DNA from: Deltaproteobacteria bacterium | GTDB taxonomy: Bacteria > Desulfobacterota_B > Binatia > Binatales > Binataceae | Direction of reading: 5' to 3' | NCBI GenBank assembly: GCA_021827465.1 | Contig: JAKAVX010000235.1 | Location: forward strand, 1 to 5,228 | DNA: 5,228 bases | Shown here: positions 1 through 5,132 of the stretch, piece by piece | How positions within the stretch are numbered: the stretch's first letter is position 1 | Layout of the letters: every line of letters begins with the position of its first letter | Translations under genes and position numbers: made by a program | Notes under the pieces: generated by a model | What the model saw: only the letters and a program-made list of their open reading frames with translations | Database searches by the model: none | What the model was told of the DNA's origin: nothing

Positions 1-1
1 C

Positions 2-514
2 GTAACGAAGATCGGCACGGTGGGCGCGGTCGCGTCGCTGGAGCGGCCCGAGGCGACTCGCCAGCTCGGCTTCCGGGCGGACAGGATGCTGTTTCCGCTG
101 GCGATGCGCGCGCCGCGTATCGCGGCAGTCGAGCTTGCGATGGCGCGGCGAATTCCGGCCGAGATGCTGCGCCAGTCGCTCATCAGGGAATTGCTGTCGG
201 CCTCCGATCGGGCGGTTATCGGCGCGCTCAGCGCAAAGGACGCAACCGACTTTTTCTACGAGGCGTTGCGCTCGGGCGTGCGCGGCGTGATCGAGGACTA
301 TCGCGTGCTCGGCAGTCCGTGGGGTTTCGAACTCGAACAGATCAAGACCGAGGTGATCCTGTGGCAGGGCGAGGAAGACATGCTCTCGCCGAGGGATCAC
401 GCGCGCCGGCTGGCGGAGCATATCCCGCACGCGCGGCTAATCGTGTTGCCGAATCGCGGCCATTTCCTGCTCCGGCTCGAGATGGCGCGCATCCTCGACG
501 AACTCATTTCCTGA
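2..514 (+). CDS. alpha/beta-hydrolase, C-terminal part (5' end outside window)
   Basis: The frame is open from the first complete codon of the window to the TGA at 512-514, giving 170 residues with no start codon that must be the true one. The last third has the usual end of an alpha/beta-hydrolase. A strand ending in WQGEED (acidic residue of the triad probably the Asp at 377-379) is followed by SPRDHARRLAEHIPHARL and then the loop LPNRGHFL, whose His at 461-463 would be the catalytic histidine. The part before it is helical and alanine/arginine rich, as expected for a cap or lid domain. The nucleophile elbow (GxSxG) and oxyanion region must lie upstream and cannot be seen, so the substrate cannot be named. 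Many such proteins are esterases, lipases or C-C hydrolases. No signal peptide can be judged. The gene converges on the nuclease gene at 631-2637. The family is fairly sure, the specific function unknown. Confidence 0.8.
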   Translation, partial: VTKIGTVGAVASLERPEATRQLGFRADRMLFPLAMRAPRIAAVELAMARRIPAEMLRQSLIRELLSASDRAVIGALSAKDATDFFYEALRSGVRGVIEDYRVLGSPWGFELEQIKTEVILWQGEEDMLSPRDHARRLAEHIPHARLIVLPNRGHFLLRLEMARILDELIS

Positions 515-523
515 TTGCGACCC

Positions 524-547
524 CGCACGCGCGCCGCCTCGTGTGCG
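524..547. terminator. hairpin between convergent genes, possible weak terminator
   Basis: CGCACGCG (524-531) can pair with CGTGTGCG (540-547) around an 8-nt loop, giving eight pairs with one G-U. It lies 9 bp after the hydrolase stop codon and about 84 bp beyond the stop of the convergent nuclease gene. No T-run follows on either strand, so an intrinsic terminator of the standard kind is not shown. A role in ending transcription is inferred from position only. Confidence 0.25.
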
Positions 548-627
548 ACACTACGCGTGAGCGGTGCCCGCGCTGCACCGCCAAGCGATCGGCGGCCACG
601 CCCCGTCGCTTCGCCGCGCCTCTTTTT

Positions 628-642
628 CCATCACTCTGACCG
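628..642 (+). repeat. possible degenerate end of the interspersed repeat
   Basis: CCATCACTCTGACCG matches the start of the repeat copy at 3406-3420 (CCGTCACTCTGAGCG) at 13 of 15 positions. It lies about 28 bp before a fuller copy and contains the stop codon of the nuclease gene on the other strand. With only 15 bases, chance similarity is possible. Confidence 0.3.
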
Positions 643-2637
643 CTCTCCAGTCCTGTCAGGCTCTCCCTTCCCGTCATCCTGAGCGCAGGCTGCCGAAGCG
701 AAGGGTATCGCGGCCGCCGTCCGTGCGGACGCGTCGTCATCGCTATGCGTCTCGGGCCATCCGAGCGCCGCGGTTTCGATTCGCGGGCCGTGCAACTGGA
801 TGACACGGTCTTCGTCGGGATGGCGCTCGCGAAGCCATCGCGCGACGATCTGCATCGGTTCGAGTTCCTCGCGCACAACCGGGCGCGCCTTGTAGCGCTC
901 GAAATTTTCCGCGACGAATCGCGTCGCCTCGCGCGCGTCCTCTAATGAGCGAATCTCGTACGACGCGGCGAGCCTGCCCGAGAGCATGATATGCGCGGCG
1001 CGATCGCCCTCCGCGCCGGTCACGATCACGACGTTGTTCTCGACGACGACCTGGCTCAGCCTGCTCACCCGCGAGGACAACGCCGCGAGCGCTTCGAGAT
1101 CGCGATGGAGCCTGTTCGCCTCTTCGAAGCGCATCGCACTCGCCGCCTGCTCGCGCGCGCGCGCAAGCTCGCCCATCAGCGGACCGCTTCTGCCGCGCAG
1201 GAACGCAACCGCCCTGCGCACGCGCTCCGCATAGGAATCCTCATCGACCGTGAGATTGCACGGCGCCGCGCAGTGACCGATCTGCCCATACATGCACGGC
1301 GAGAACGACTCTTCGGGCACGAGCTTGCCCGTGCAGGTTCGCAGCCCGAGCATCCGCGAGAGCGCGCGCACCGAGCGCTCGACGCCCTGTCGCCCGATAA
1401 ACGGCCCGGTCTGCATCACGCCCCGTTTGGCCGAGAGCTTCGTGCTGATAACGATACGCGGAAAGTCGTCCATCAGGTCGAGCCGGATGAAATACGCCGG
1501 CGCGGCCGCCTTCAGCATCCTGTTGTACGGCGGCTTGAGCTCGCGAATGAGCCTCGCCTCCAGCAGCGCGGCTTCGAGCGACGATCGCGTCTCGCGGGTC
1601 TCGATCTTCCATACGTGGCCGATGAGATCGGCGGTTTTCGCGCTCACGCTCGAATTGAAGTACGACGCGACCCGATCGCGCAGCCGGCGCGCCTTGCCGA
1701 CGTACAGCAGATCGCCGCGCTCATTGTGCATCAGGTACACGCCGGGCGCCTGGGAAATCGCCGCGATCTCCTCGGGCACGACGTGACGCTCGATCCTTCG
1801 TCCCGCCGCGCCGCGCTGGTGGTCGTCGATCAGCCGGTCGAGGCGCCCGAGCCCCATCCGGCTTGCGATATCGATAAAGATGGAGAGCAGTTCCGCCGCC
1901 ATCCGCGCGTCCCCGAGCCCGCGATGCCGTCCTTCGAGCGATAGTCCGAAATGCTCGGCGAGGGCGTCGAGCCGTTTTCGTTTGAGCGAGGGCAGGAACC
2001 GGCGCGCCATCTTGAGCGTGCACAGAACGGGATTCTCGAGCCCGAGTCCGAACAGGCGGCGGAACTCGAAATCGAGGAACGAGTAGTCGAACGCGGCGTT
2101 ATGCGCGACCATCACCGAGTCGCCGATGAAATCGCGGAACGACGGCAGCACCTCCTCGATCGGCGGCGCCTCGCGCACCATCTCGTTGCTTATCGAAGTA
2201 AGCCCGGTGATGAAGCGCGGGATCGGTCCGTAGGGGCGAACCAGGGTCTGGAACGACTCCATGATGCGTCGCCCGTGCATCCGGTACGCGCCGATCTCGA
2301 TTATCGTGCCCGGCCCGGCGCGCCCGCCGGTGGTTTCGAGGTCGACGACCGTGAAGCGCGCCTCGTCGAGCGCGACCCGCAGGGCCTGGTTTCGCCGGAG
2401 CGACCATAGACCCGTTCCCGCGTCGAAGACGAAGTTCGGGTCCGCGTCGAGCATCGTGCGCACCAGCCGCGCGCCAAGCTCCGGGTCGGAGCCCGCGCCG
2501 CTCAGCAACAGGGCCACCAGCTCGCCGGCGTCGGCTCCCGCCGGACGCGAGGCGAGAAAAGCGTGCAGCTTTTCCCTGATTGTCGCGTGATTTGCCGCCG
2601 GAGACCTGCCCGAACGGCTCTCGGATTCCTCCGCCAC
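631..2637 (-). CDS. DEDDh exonuclease / UvrC-type GIY-YIG nuclease fusion protein
   Basis: This 668-residue protein joins two nucleases. Residues ~15-85 form a small helical, possibly winged-helix segment ending in GLWSLR. Residues ~93-258 are a DnaQ-like 3'-5' exonuclease with all DEDDh residues: D99 and E101 (VVDLETTGG), D184 (AHNAAFDYSFL), H238 and D243 (HRGLGDA). Residues ~293-375 are a GIY-YIG domain of the UvrC/Cho kind: GVY 299-301, YVGK 312-315, R322, Y326, E360, N372. Cysteines 435, 448, 456 and 460 are spaced like those proposed to hold an Fe-S cluster in UvrC. A UVR motif (RFEEANRLHRDLEAL) begins near 503. The UvrC RNase H-like nuclease and HhH domains are missing, as in Cho. The start is GTG: GGAGG lies 4 nt upstream and an in-frame stop (2653-2655) excludes a longer form. 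A DNA repair role is inferred. Such fusions are often named DNA polymerase III epsilon-like, but no polymerase link is shown. The tail after ~625 is low complexity and partly repeat-derived. Confidence 0.92.
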   Translation of the reverse strand: MAEESESRSGRSPAANHATIREKLHAFLASRPAGADAGELVALLLSGAGSDPELGARLVRTMLDADPNFVFDAGTGLWSLRRNQALRVALDEARFTVVDLETTGGRAGPGTIIEIGAYRMHGRRIMESFQTLVRPYGPIPRFITGLTSISNEMVREAPPIEEVLPSFRDFIGDSVMVAHNAAFDYSFLDFEFRRLFGLGLENPVLCTLKMARRFLPSLKRKRLDALAEHFGLSLEGRHRGLGDARMAAELLSIFIDIASRMGLGRLDRLIDDHQRGAAGRRIERHVVPEEIAAISQAPGVYLMHNERGDLLYVGKARRLRDRVASYFNSSVSAKTADLIGHVWKIETRETRSSLEAALLEARLIRELKPPYNRMLKAAAPAYFIRLDLMDDFPRIVISTKLSAKRGVMQTGPFIGRQGVERSVRALSRMLGLRTCTGKLVPEESFSPCMYGQIGHCAAPCNLTVDEDSYAERVRRAVAFLRGRSGPLMGELARAREQAASAMRFEEANRLHRDLEALAALSSRVSRLSQVVVENNVVIVTGAEGDRAAHIMLSGRLAASYEIRSLEDAREATRFVAENFERYKARPVVREELEPMQIVARWLRERHPDEDRVIQLHGPRIETAALGWPETHSDDDASARTAAAIPFASAACAQDDGKGEPDRTGERSE
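670..713 (+). repeat. interspersed repeat copy 1, inside the 3' end of the nuclease gene
   Basis: The segment reads CCCGTCATCCTGAGCG, then CAGGCTGCC, then GAAGCGAAGGGTATCGCGG. It is a diverged member of the GTCATTCTGAGCGAAGCG family common between genes of many GC-rich environmental bacteria. It shares the CGTCA..CTGAGCG..GAAGCGAAG framework with the copies near 3406 and 3498. Read on the - strand it encodes about residues 642-656 of the nuclease (AIPFASAACAQDD), which is the typical peptide of this repeat rather than part of a UvrC domain. The extra CAGGCTGCC relative to copy 2 suggests local divergence. Confidence 0.65.
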
Positions 2638-2705
2638 CTTCCCTCCGCAAAGCTAAATCGCTAGCAAAGGCGCACCCGCCGTCGCAACAAAAAGAACTCG
2701 CGCTC

Positions 2706-2734
2706 TTCAAGTCCGGCGCTGGAAATTCTAAAAT
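2706..2734 (+). promoter_or_regulatory. possible sigma70-type promoter for sufT
   Basis: TAAAAT at 2729-2734 matches five of six bases of the -10 consensus in an otherwise GC-rich region. A poor -35 candidate, TTCAAG, lies 17 bp upstream at 2706-2711. Transcription would start near 2741, leaving a leader of about 14 nt that holds GGAG at 2745-2748, six bases before the sufT ATG. The -35 match is weak. No IscR or other operator was recognised. Confidence 0.35.
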
Positions 2735-2754
2735 GTGGACATACGGAGTCGACT

Positions 2755-3288
2755 ATGGAACGCGTGGAATTGACACGGGAATGCGAGGCTATCGAGATCC
2801 CGGCCGGCAATAAGATCACCCTGGAAAAGGGACTAGAAGTTTTGATCGCCCAGTCGCTCGGCGGGACCTACACGATACAGGTTCCGGCCTACAGCGGCCT
2901 CTACCGTATTTCGGGAAAAGACGCCGACGCTCTAGGCAAAGAAGTGCAGGAAGCCGCCGGCGCGAGCGCGTCCGGCGATCTCGAAGCTGCCGTCTGGGAG
3001 CAGCTCAAGACCTGCTACGACCCCGAAATCCCGGTCAATATCGTGGACCTCGGCCTGGTTTACGGGATGCAGGTCACGCCCGAGTCCGACGGCACCAGCC
3101 GCGTCGACGTCAAGATGACGCTCACGGCGCAGGGATGCGGGATGGGCGCGTCGATCGCGCATGACGCACAGCAGAAGCTGATGATGCTGCCGGGGGTGTC
3201 GGAGGCCAACGTCGAGCTGGTGTGGGATCCGCCCTGGAACCCGCAGATGATCTCGCCCGCAGGCCGCGAACGCCTCGGCTTGGACTAA
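2755..3288 (+). CDS. sufT: SufT, Fe-S cluster assembly factor (DUF59/MIP18 family, long form)
   Basis: The 177-residue protein matches the long SufT architecture. Residues 1-65 form the SufT-specific N-terminal part (CEAIEIPAGNKITL, SLGGTYTIQV, GLYRISGKDADALG). A short Ala/Gly/Ser-rich linker (~66-74) follows. Residues ~75-177 are the DUF59/MIP18 domain: DPEIPVNIVDLGLVY at 89-103, LTAQGCGMG at 123-131 with the conserved Cys128, and WDPPW at 157-161. The family helps mature Fe-S proteins in the cytoplasm and is related to PaaD and eukaryotic CIAO2. SufT is usually needed most when Fe-S demand is high. The ATG at 2755 is supported by GGAG six bases upstream and by the family-typical N-terminus. 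No sufBCDSU genes adjoin it here, so it stands alone, divergent from the nuclease gene. That nuclease may itself carry an Fe-S cluster, but a functional link is speculation. Confidence 0.93.
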   Translation: MERVELTRECEAIEIPAGNKITLEKGLEVLIAQSLGGTYTIQVPAYSGLYRISGKDADALGKEVQEAAGASASGDLEAAVWEQLKTCYDPEIPVNIVDLGLVYGMQVTPESDGTSRVDVKMTLTAQGCGMGASIAHDAQQKLMMLPGVSEANVELVWDPPWNPQMISPAGRERLGLD

Positions 3289-3405
3289 GAGCGCCCAGCA
3301 AGGCTCCCAGTCTCGCGCAGGCAAGAGGGCGGCAACCGGAACAGGCGGCCGGACAAACACAGCCCGCATCGTGCGCGAGAATGGGTGAGCCCCGAAGCTC
3401 CTCTT

Positions 3406-3452
3406 CCGTCACTCTGAGCGTAAGCGAAGAGTCCCCGCGAAGCGGGATGACG
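3406..3452 (+). repeat. interspersed repeat copy 2 with internal hairpin
   Basis: The copy begins CCGTCACTCTGAGCG and continues TAAGCGAAGAGTCC, CCGCGAAGCGGG and ATGACG. Its ends are inverted (CGTCA 3407-3411, TGACG 3448-3452). Near the right end CCCGC (3434-3438) pairs with GCGGG (3442-3446) around GAA. This is the complete form of the family: short, palindromic-ended and non-coding. It is not followed by a T-run, but the hairpin could slow or end transcription from sufT. Confidence 0.75.
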
Positions 3453-3460
3453 AAATAAAG

Positions 3461-3498
3461 TCCCCTTCGGCGGATTCTTCACTTCGTTCAGAATGATG
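3461..3498 (-). repeat. interspersed repeat copy 3, inverted relative to copy 2
   Basis: Read on the - strand this is CATCATTCTGAACGAAG followed by TGAAGAATCCGCCGAAGGGGA, close to the family consensus. It faces copy 2 across about 8 bp. In RNA the two arms (about 3409-3442 and 3464-3496) could form one long imperfect stem, like paired REP/BIME elements. It abuts the transposase remnant on its right. Confidence 0.72.
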
Positions 3499-3506
3499 CC
3501 CACGTT

Positions 3507-3674
3507 GACAGGTGTTCCCGGTTGACCAACCCTTTCAGTAAGAAGCTGGCGAACCTCAAGGCTTCCGTGACCCTTCACGACGCGCACTGCAATTTCCTGC
3601 GGATTCGCTGCACACTGCGCATCACGCCTGCGATGGCCGCTGGCGTCGCGAATTGGCTATGGTGGGGCAATTGA
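3507..3674 (+). pseudogene. IS1-type transposase, C-terminal remnant
   Basis: One frame ending at TGA 3672-3674 reads DRCSRLTNPFSKKLANLK, then ASVTLHDAHCNFLRIRCTLR, then ITPAMAAGVANWLW. This is the familiar C-terminal end of IS1-like DDE transposases (RLTNxFSKKxENL ... HYNFxRxHxTLRxTPAMxAGxxDxxW), with several consensus residues changed (HD for HF, HCNF for HYNF, RC for HK). The N-terminal DNA-binding part and the catalytic core are absent upstream, where repeat copy 3 begins. No terminal inverted repeats or target duplication were seen. It is therefore a truncated, non-functional relic, about 55 codons long. Its 3' end overlaps the proposed start of the HicB-like gene in another frame. Confidence 0.75.
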
Positions 3675-3929
3675 TTTACGACTTCAAGGTTTTCCTGGAA
3701 CCCGACGAGACACGGCGGATACGTGGCCGTCTGTCCGGCGCTGCCGGGGTGCTACAGTCAGGGCGAAGCGGTCGCCGAGGCGATGGCTAATATCAATGAA
3801 GCGATCGAGCTTTGCCTCGAAGACATGCGCGCCAGGGGCGAGACGACACCCGATCCCTCCGGCGTTCTCGTCGGCAGCGTCGTGAGCGGCAAACTTCCGG
3901 TCGTTCAGGCGCAATGGAGGCCGGGTTGA
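3659..3929 (+). pseudogene. HicB-family antitoxin-like gene, interrupted by a frameshift
   Basis: Two frames together spell a short HicB-family protein of about 89 residues. The first, from ATG 3659 (or TTG 3671), gives LIYDFKVFLEPDE up to 3709. The second, resuming at 3714, gives GGYVAVCPALPGCYSQGE, then AVAEAMANINEAIELCLEDM, and ends at TGA 3927-3929. The join lies in ACAC at 3710-3713: one base too many (or two too few) for the expected DE-T/D-GGYVA. The first frame stops at TAA 3788-3790. The HicB fold binds its toxin and, in many cases, DNA. No hicA toxin gene lies next to it. A GTG at 3723 could start a 68-residue product, but that would lack the first beta strand. A real mutation, a sequencing or assembly error, or recoding are all possible. 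The 3' end overlaps the DUF433 gene, as in an operon. Confidence 0.75.
3916..3920 (+). promoter_or_regulatory. ribosome binding site deciding the DUF433 gene start
   Basis: GGAGG lies eight bases before ATG 3929 and inside the last codons of the HicB-like frame. It favours 3929 over the internal in-frame ATG at 3968, before which only a weaker GGCGGGA is seen. Confidence 0.6.
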
Positions 3930-4216
3930 TGAAAAAAAGCAAAAAGACAGCCAACGGCGGGACCGCTATGACGCGCGAGGAACTCCTTTCCCGCATATCG
4001 ATCGATCCGAAGGTCTGCTTCGGAAGGCCGTGCGTCCGAGGCCATCGCATATGGATTTCGCTAATCCTTGATCTGTTGGCGGACGGGATGTCGAAAAACG
4101 AAATCCTGAAGGAGTATCCGGGCCTGGAGGAAGCCGACATAAATGCCTGCATCGCGTACGGCGCAGAAATGGCGCGTGAGCGATACGTTGATATCCCCGT
4201 TCAAGGCAAGGCGTGA
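3929..4216 (+). CDS. DUF433 family protein, probable antitoxin
   Basis: The 95-residue protein has a lysine-rich start (MKKSKKTANGG) and then the DUF433 domain from about residue 18: LLSRISIDPKVCFGRPCVRG at 19-38, RIWISLILDLLADGMSKNEI at 40-59, and LKEYPGLEEADINACIAYGA at 60-79. The domain contains a helix-turn-helix-like unit. In this family it commonly sits directly upstream of a DUF5615 PIN-like gene and is taken to be the antitoxin and possible autorepressor. ATG 3929 overlaps the stop of the HicB-like frame (TGATG) and is served by GGAGG eight bases before. ATG 3968 would give an 82-residue protein starting at the domain itself and is the main alternative. The stop overlaps the next gene by four bases, so translational coupling is likely. 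Antitoxin function is inferred from family and context. Confidence 0.88.
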   Translation: MKKSKKTANGGTAMTREELLSRISIDPKVCFGRPCVRGHRIWISLILDLLADGMSKNEILKEYPGLEEADINACIAYGAEMARERYVDIPVQGKA

Positions 4217-4581
4217 AACTGAAACTGGATGAAAACCTCGGCATTCGCGGTGCGCAACTACTGCGTTCGGCGGGTCATGATGTCGCAACGGTCGCGGAAC
4301 AGAATCTATGCGGGGCTGCCGACCCGGACCTCATCGAACATTGCCGCAAAGAGGGACGGGCGCTTGTCACATTCGATCTGGGCTTCGCAAACCCGCTCCA
4401 GTTCAAACCCTCACGGTACCCGGGAATAGCGGTGGTGCGGCTCCCTGGAAGCGCCAGACACCAGAACCTGGTTAGCGCGGTCAAAACCTTGATTGCCGGC
4501 CTCGGCAGGGAAAGCCTTGCTGGAAAATTGTGGATCGTTGAGCCCACGCGCCTCCGGGCGTATCAGCCGCAGGAGTCTTAG
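4213..4581 (+). CDS. DUF5615 PIN-like family protein, probable toxin
   Basis: The 122-residue protein begins MKLKLDENLGIRGAQLLRSA, with the D6-E7 pair typical of DUF5615. It continues with GHDVATVAEQNLCGAADPDL, E42, and LVTFDLGFANP with D55. These acidic positions would form the metal site of a PIN-like RNase. The end LWIVEPTRLRAYQP is also typical of the family, and the length is usual. The start is GTG at 4213, overlapping the DUF433 stop (GTGA). AAGG at 4203-4206 is a modest ribosome site, so most translation may come from coupling to the gene before. In this pair DUF5615 is predicted to be the toxin, cutting RNA unless held by the DUF433 partner. The RNA target cannot be read from sequence. 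No frameshift or lost key residue is seen, so the module looks intact. Confidence 0.88.
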   Translation: MKLKLDENLGIRGAQLLRSAGHDVATVAEQNLCGAADPDLIEHCRKEGRALVTFDLGFANPLQFKPSRYPGIAVVRLPGSARHQNLVSAVKTLIAGLGRESLAGKLWIVEPTRLRAYQPQES

Positions 4582-4700
4582 ACGGCTTTACTCGTACCGA
4601 TCGGCACGATGCGGTGCCTCGGCTCATGGGAAGAAGTGAAAAAGCGATCTGTCTACCGGAATCGGCCGCTCCCCGCCCGGAACGCGTCCGGCGGACCACG

Positions 4701-4727
4701 TTGACAGGGGATGGCCGGTCCTATAAC
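4701..4727 (+). promoter_or_regulatory. sigma70-type promoter for rplU-rpmA
   Basis: A perfect -35 hexamer TTGACA (4701-4706) is followed after 15 bp by TATAAC (4722-4727), five of six to the -10 consensus. The surrounding AT-rich run CTATAACTAAATTGATT stands out in a GC-rich genome. The 15-bp spacer is shorter than the usual 17, and slightly shifted -10 choices exist. Transcription would begin near 4734, giving an rplU leader of about 15 nt. The rest of the 167-bp gap (4582-4700) holds only a weak hairpin GGCAC/GTGCC (4603-4618) without a T-run. Confidence 0.6.
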
Positions 4728-4748
4728 TAAATTGATTCCAGCTAAGTC

Positions 4749-5066
4749 ATGTTTGCTATCGTAAAAACAGGCGGCAAGCAGTACCGCGTCGGCGTCGGTG
4801 ACCAGATCACCGTCGAACGAATCGCGGGTGACGTGGGTAACGAAATCGCACTGACCGAAGTGCTGGCAGTGGGCGGCACCGAATCGCCCATCGTCGGCAA
4901 TCCGACCGTCGAAAGCGCCTCGGTCAGGGCAAAGATAGTTCAGCAACCGCGCAGCACCAAGGTAATCGTCTTCAAGAAGAAGCGGCGCAAGAACTATCGA
5001 CGCAAGCACGGCCATCGCCAGGAACTGACCGTGCTCAAAATCGAGGAAATCACGCCGGGCGCCTGA
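4749..5066 (+). CDS. rplU: 50S ribosomal protein L21 (bL21)
   Basis: The 105-residue protein has the full bL21 length. Its N-terminus MFAIVKTGGKQYRVGVGDQI is typical. The family signature lies at about 73-94: IVFKKKRRKNYRRKHGHRQ followed by ELT, basic and rRNA-binding. bL21 binds 23S rRNA in the large subunit. The ATG at 4749 is fixed by the conserved first residues. There is no good Shine-Dalgarno sequence in front of it (CCAGCTAAGTC), which is odd next to rpmA, which has one. It is the first gene of the usual rplU-rpmA pair, with a strong-looking promoter just upstream. Confidence 0.97.
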   Translation: MFAIVKTGGKQYRVGVGDQITVERIAGDVGNEIALTEVLAVGGTESPIVGNPTVESASVRAKIVQQPRSTKVIVFKKKRRKNYRRKHGHRQELTVLKIEEITPGA

Positions 5067-5076
5067 GCGCCGGCGC

Positions 5077-5119
5077 GTTCAGCATTTTCAAACCGCGGCG
5101 CGGGAGCGCCGCACTGAAC
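5077..5119 (+). promoter_or_regulatory. two-part stem-loop in the rplU-rpmA spacer
   Basis: An inner hairpin GCGGCGC (5095-5101), loop GGGA, GCGCCGC (5106-5112) has seven perfect pairs. Around it GTTCAG (5077-5082) pairs with CTGAAC (5114-5119), leaving a 12-nt bulge on the 5' side and one base on the 3' side. The outer stem ends one base before the GGGAG ribosome site of rpmA. It has no T-run, so it is not a standard terminator. It may tune rpmA translation or protect mRNA. Function is inferred only. Confidence 0.45.
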
Positions 5120-5132
5120 AGGGAGACCAGCC

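Larger units (their letters stand above)
3289..3658. other. 370-bp region without an intact gene
   Basis: From the sufT stop to the first possible hicB-like start there is no credible complete gene. Positions 3289-3405 show nothing I can identify and no clear terminator. Positions 3406-3498 hold two repeat copies in opposite orientation. Positions about 3507-3674 hold the remnant of a transposase 3' end. Open frames across it on the - strand are translations of the repeats. The content marks a site of past insertion and decay between sufT and the toxin-antitoxin-like genes. Confidence 0.7.

Noticed and set aside
515..630. Possible small gene between the hydrolase and the nuclease
   Set aside because: Open frames here are Arg/Pro/Ala-rich shadows without ribosome sites or recognisable motifs. 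Apart from a hairpin I see nothing.
991..1944. A 317-codon open frame on the + strand
   Set aside because: It is antisense to the nuclease gene, very rich in Arg/Ala/His, matches no family I know, and is explained by the GC-rich codon pattern of the real gene.
2099..2710. A 203-codon open frame on the - strand upstream of and overlapping the nuclease gene
   Set aside because: It is an out-of-frame reading of the nuclease 5' region with low-complexity Arg/Gly/Ala composition. The nuclease frame carries the conserved motifs.
3520..3531. Palindrome GGTTG-AC-CAACC and nearby TTGACA (3505-3510), considered as an operator or promoter for the antitoxin-like genes
   Set aside because: They fall within or at the edge of the coding frame of the transposase remnant, and no -10 element lies at proper distance, so chance is the simpler explanation.
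3285..3587. A 100-codon open frame on the - strand
   Set aside because: Much of its translation (GIILNEVKNPPKG, LFAYAQSDG) is the usual peptide of the interspersed repeats, and the rest is antisense to the transposase remnant. It is not a gene.
4593..4618. Near-palindrome around CCGATCGG and hairpin GGCAC/GTGCC after the DUF5615 gene, considered as a terminator
   Set aside because: The stem is only five pairs and there is no T-run, too weak to call.
4653..5015. A 120-codon open frame on the - strand with a hydrophobic start
   Set aside because: It is antisense to rplU, whose + strand product is unmistakable.
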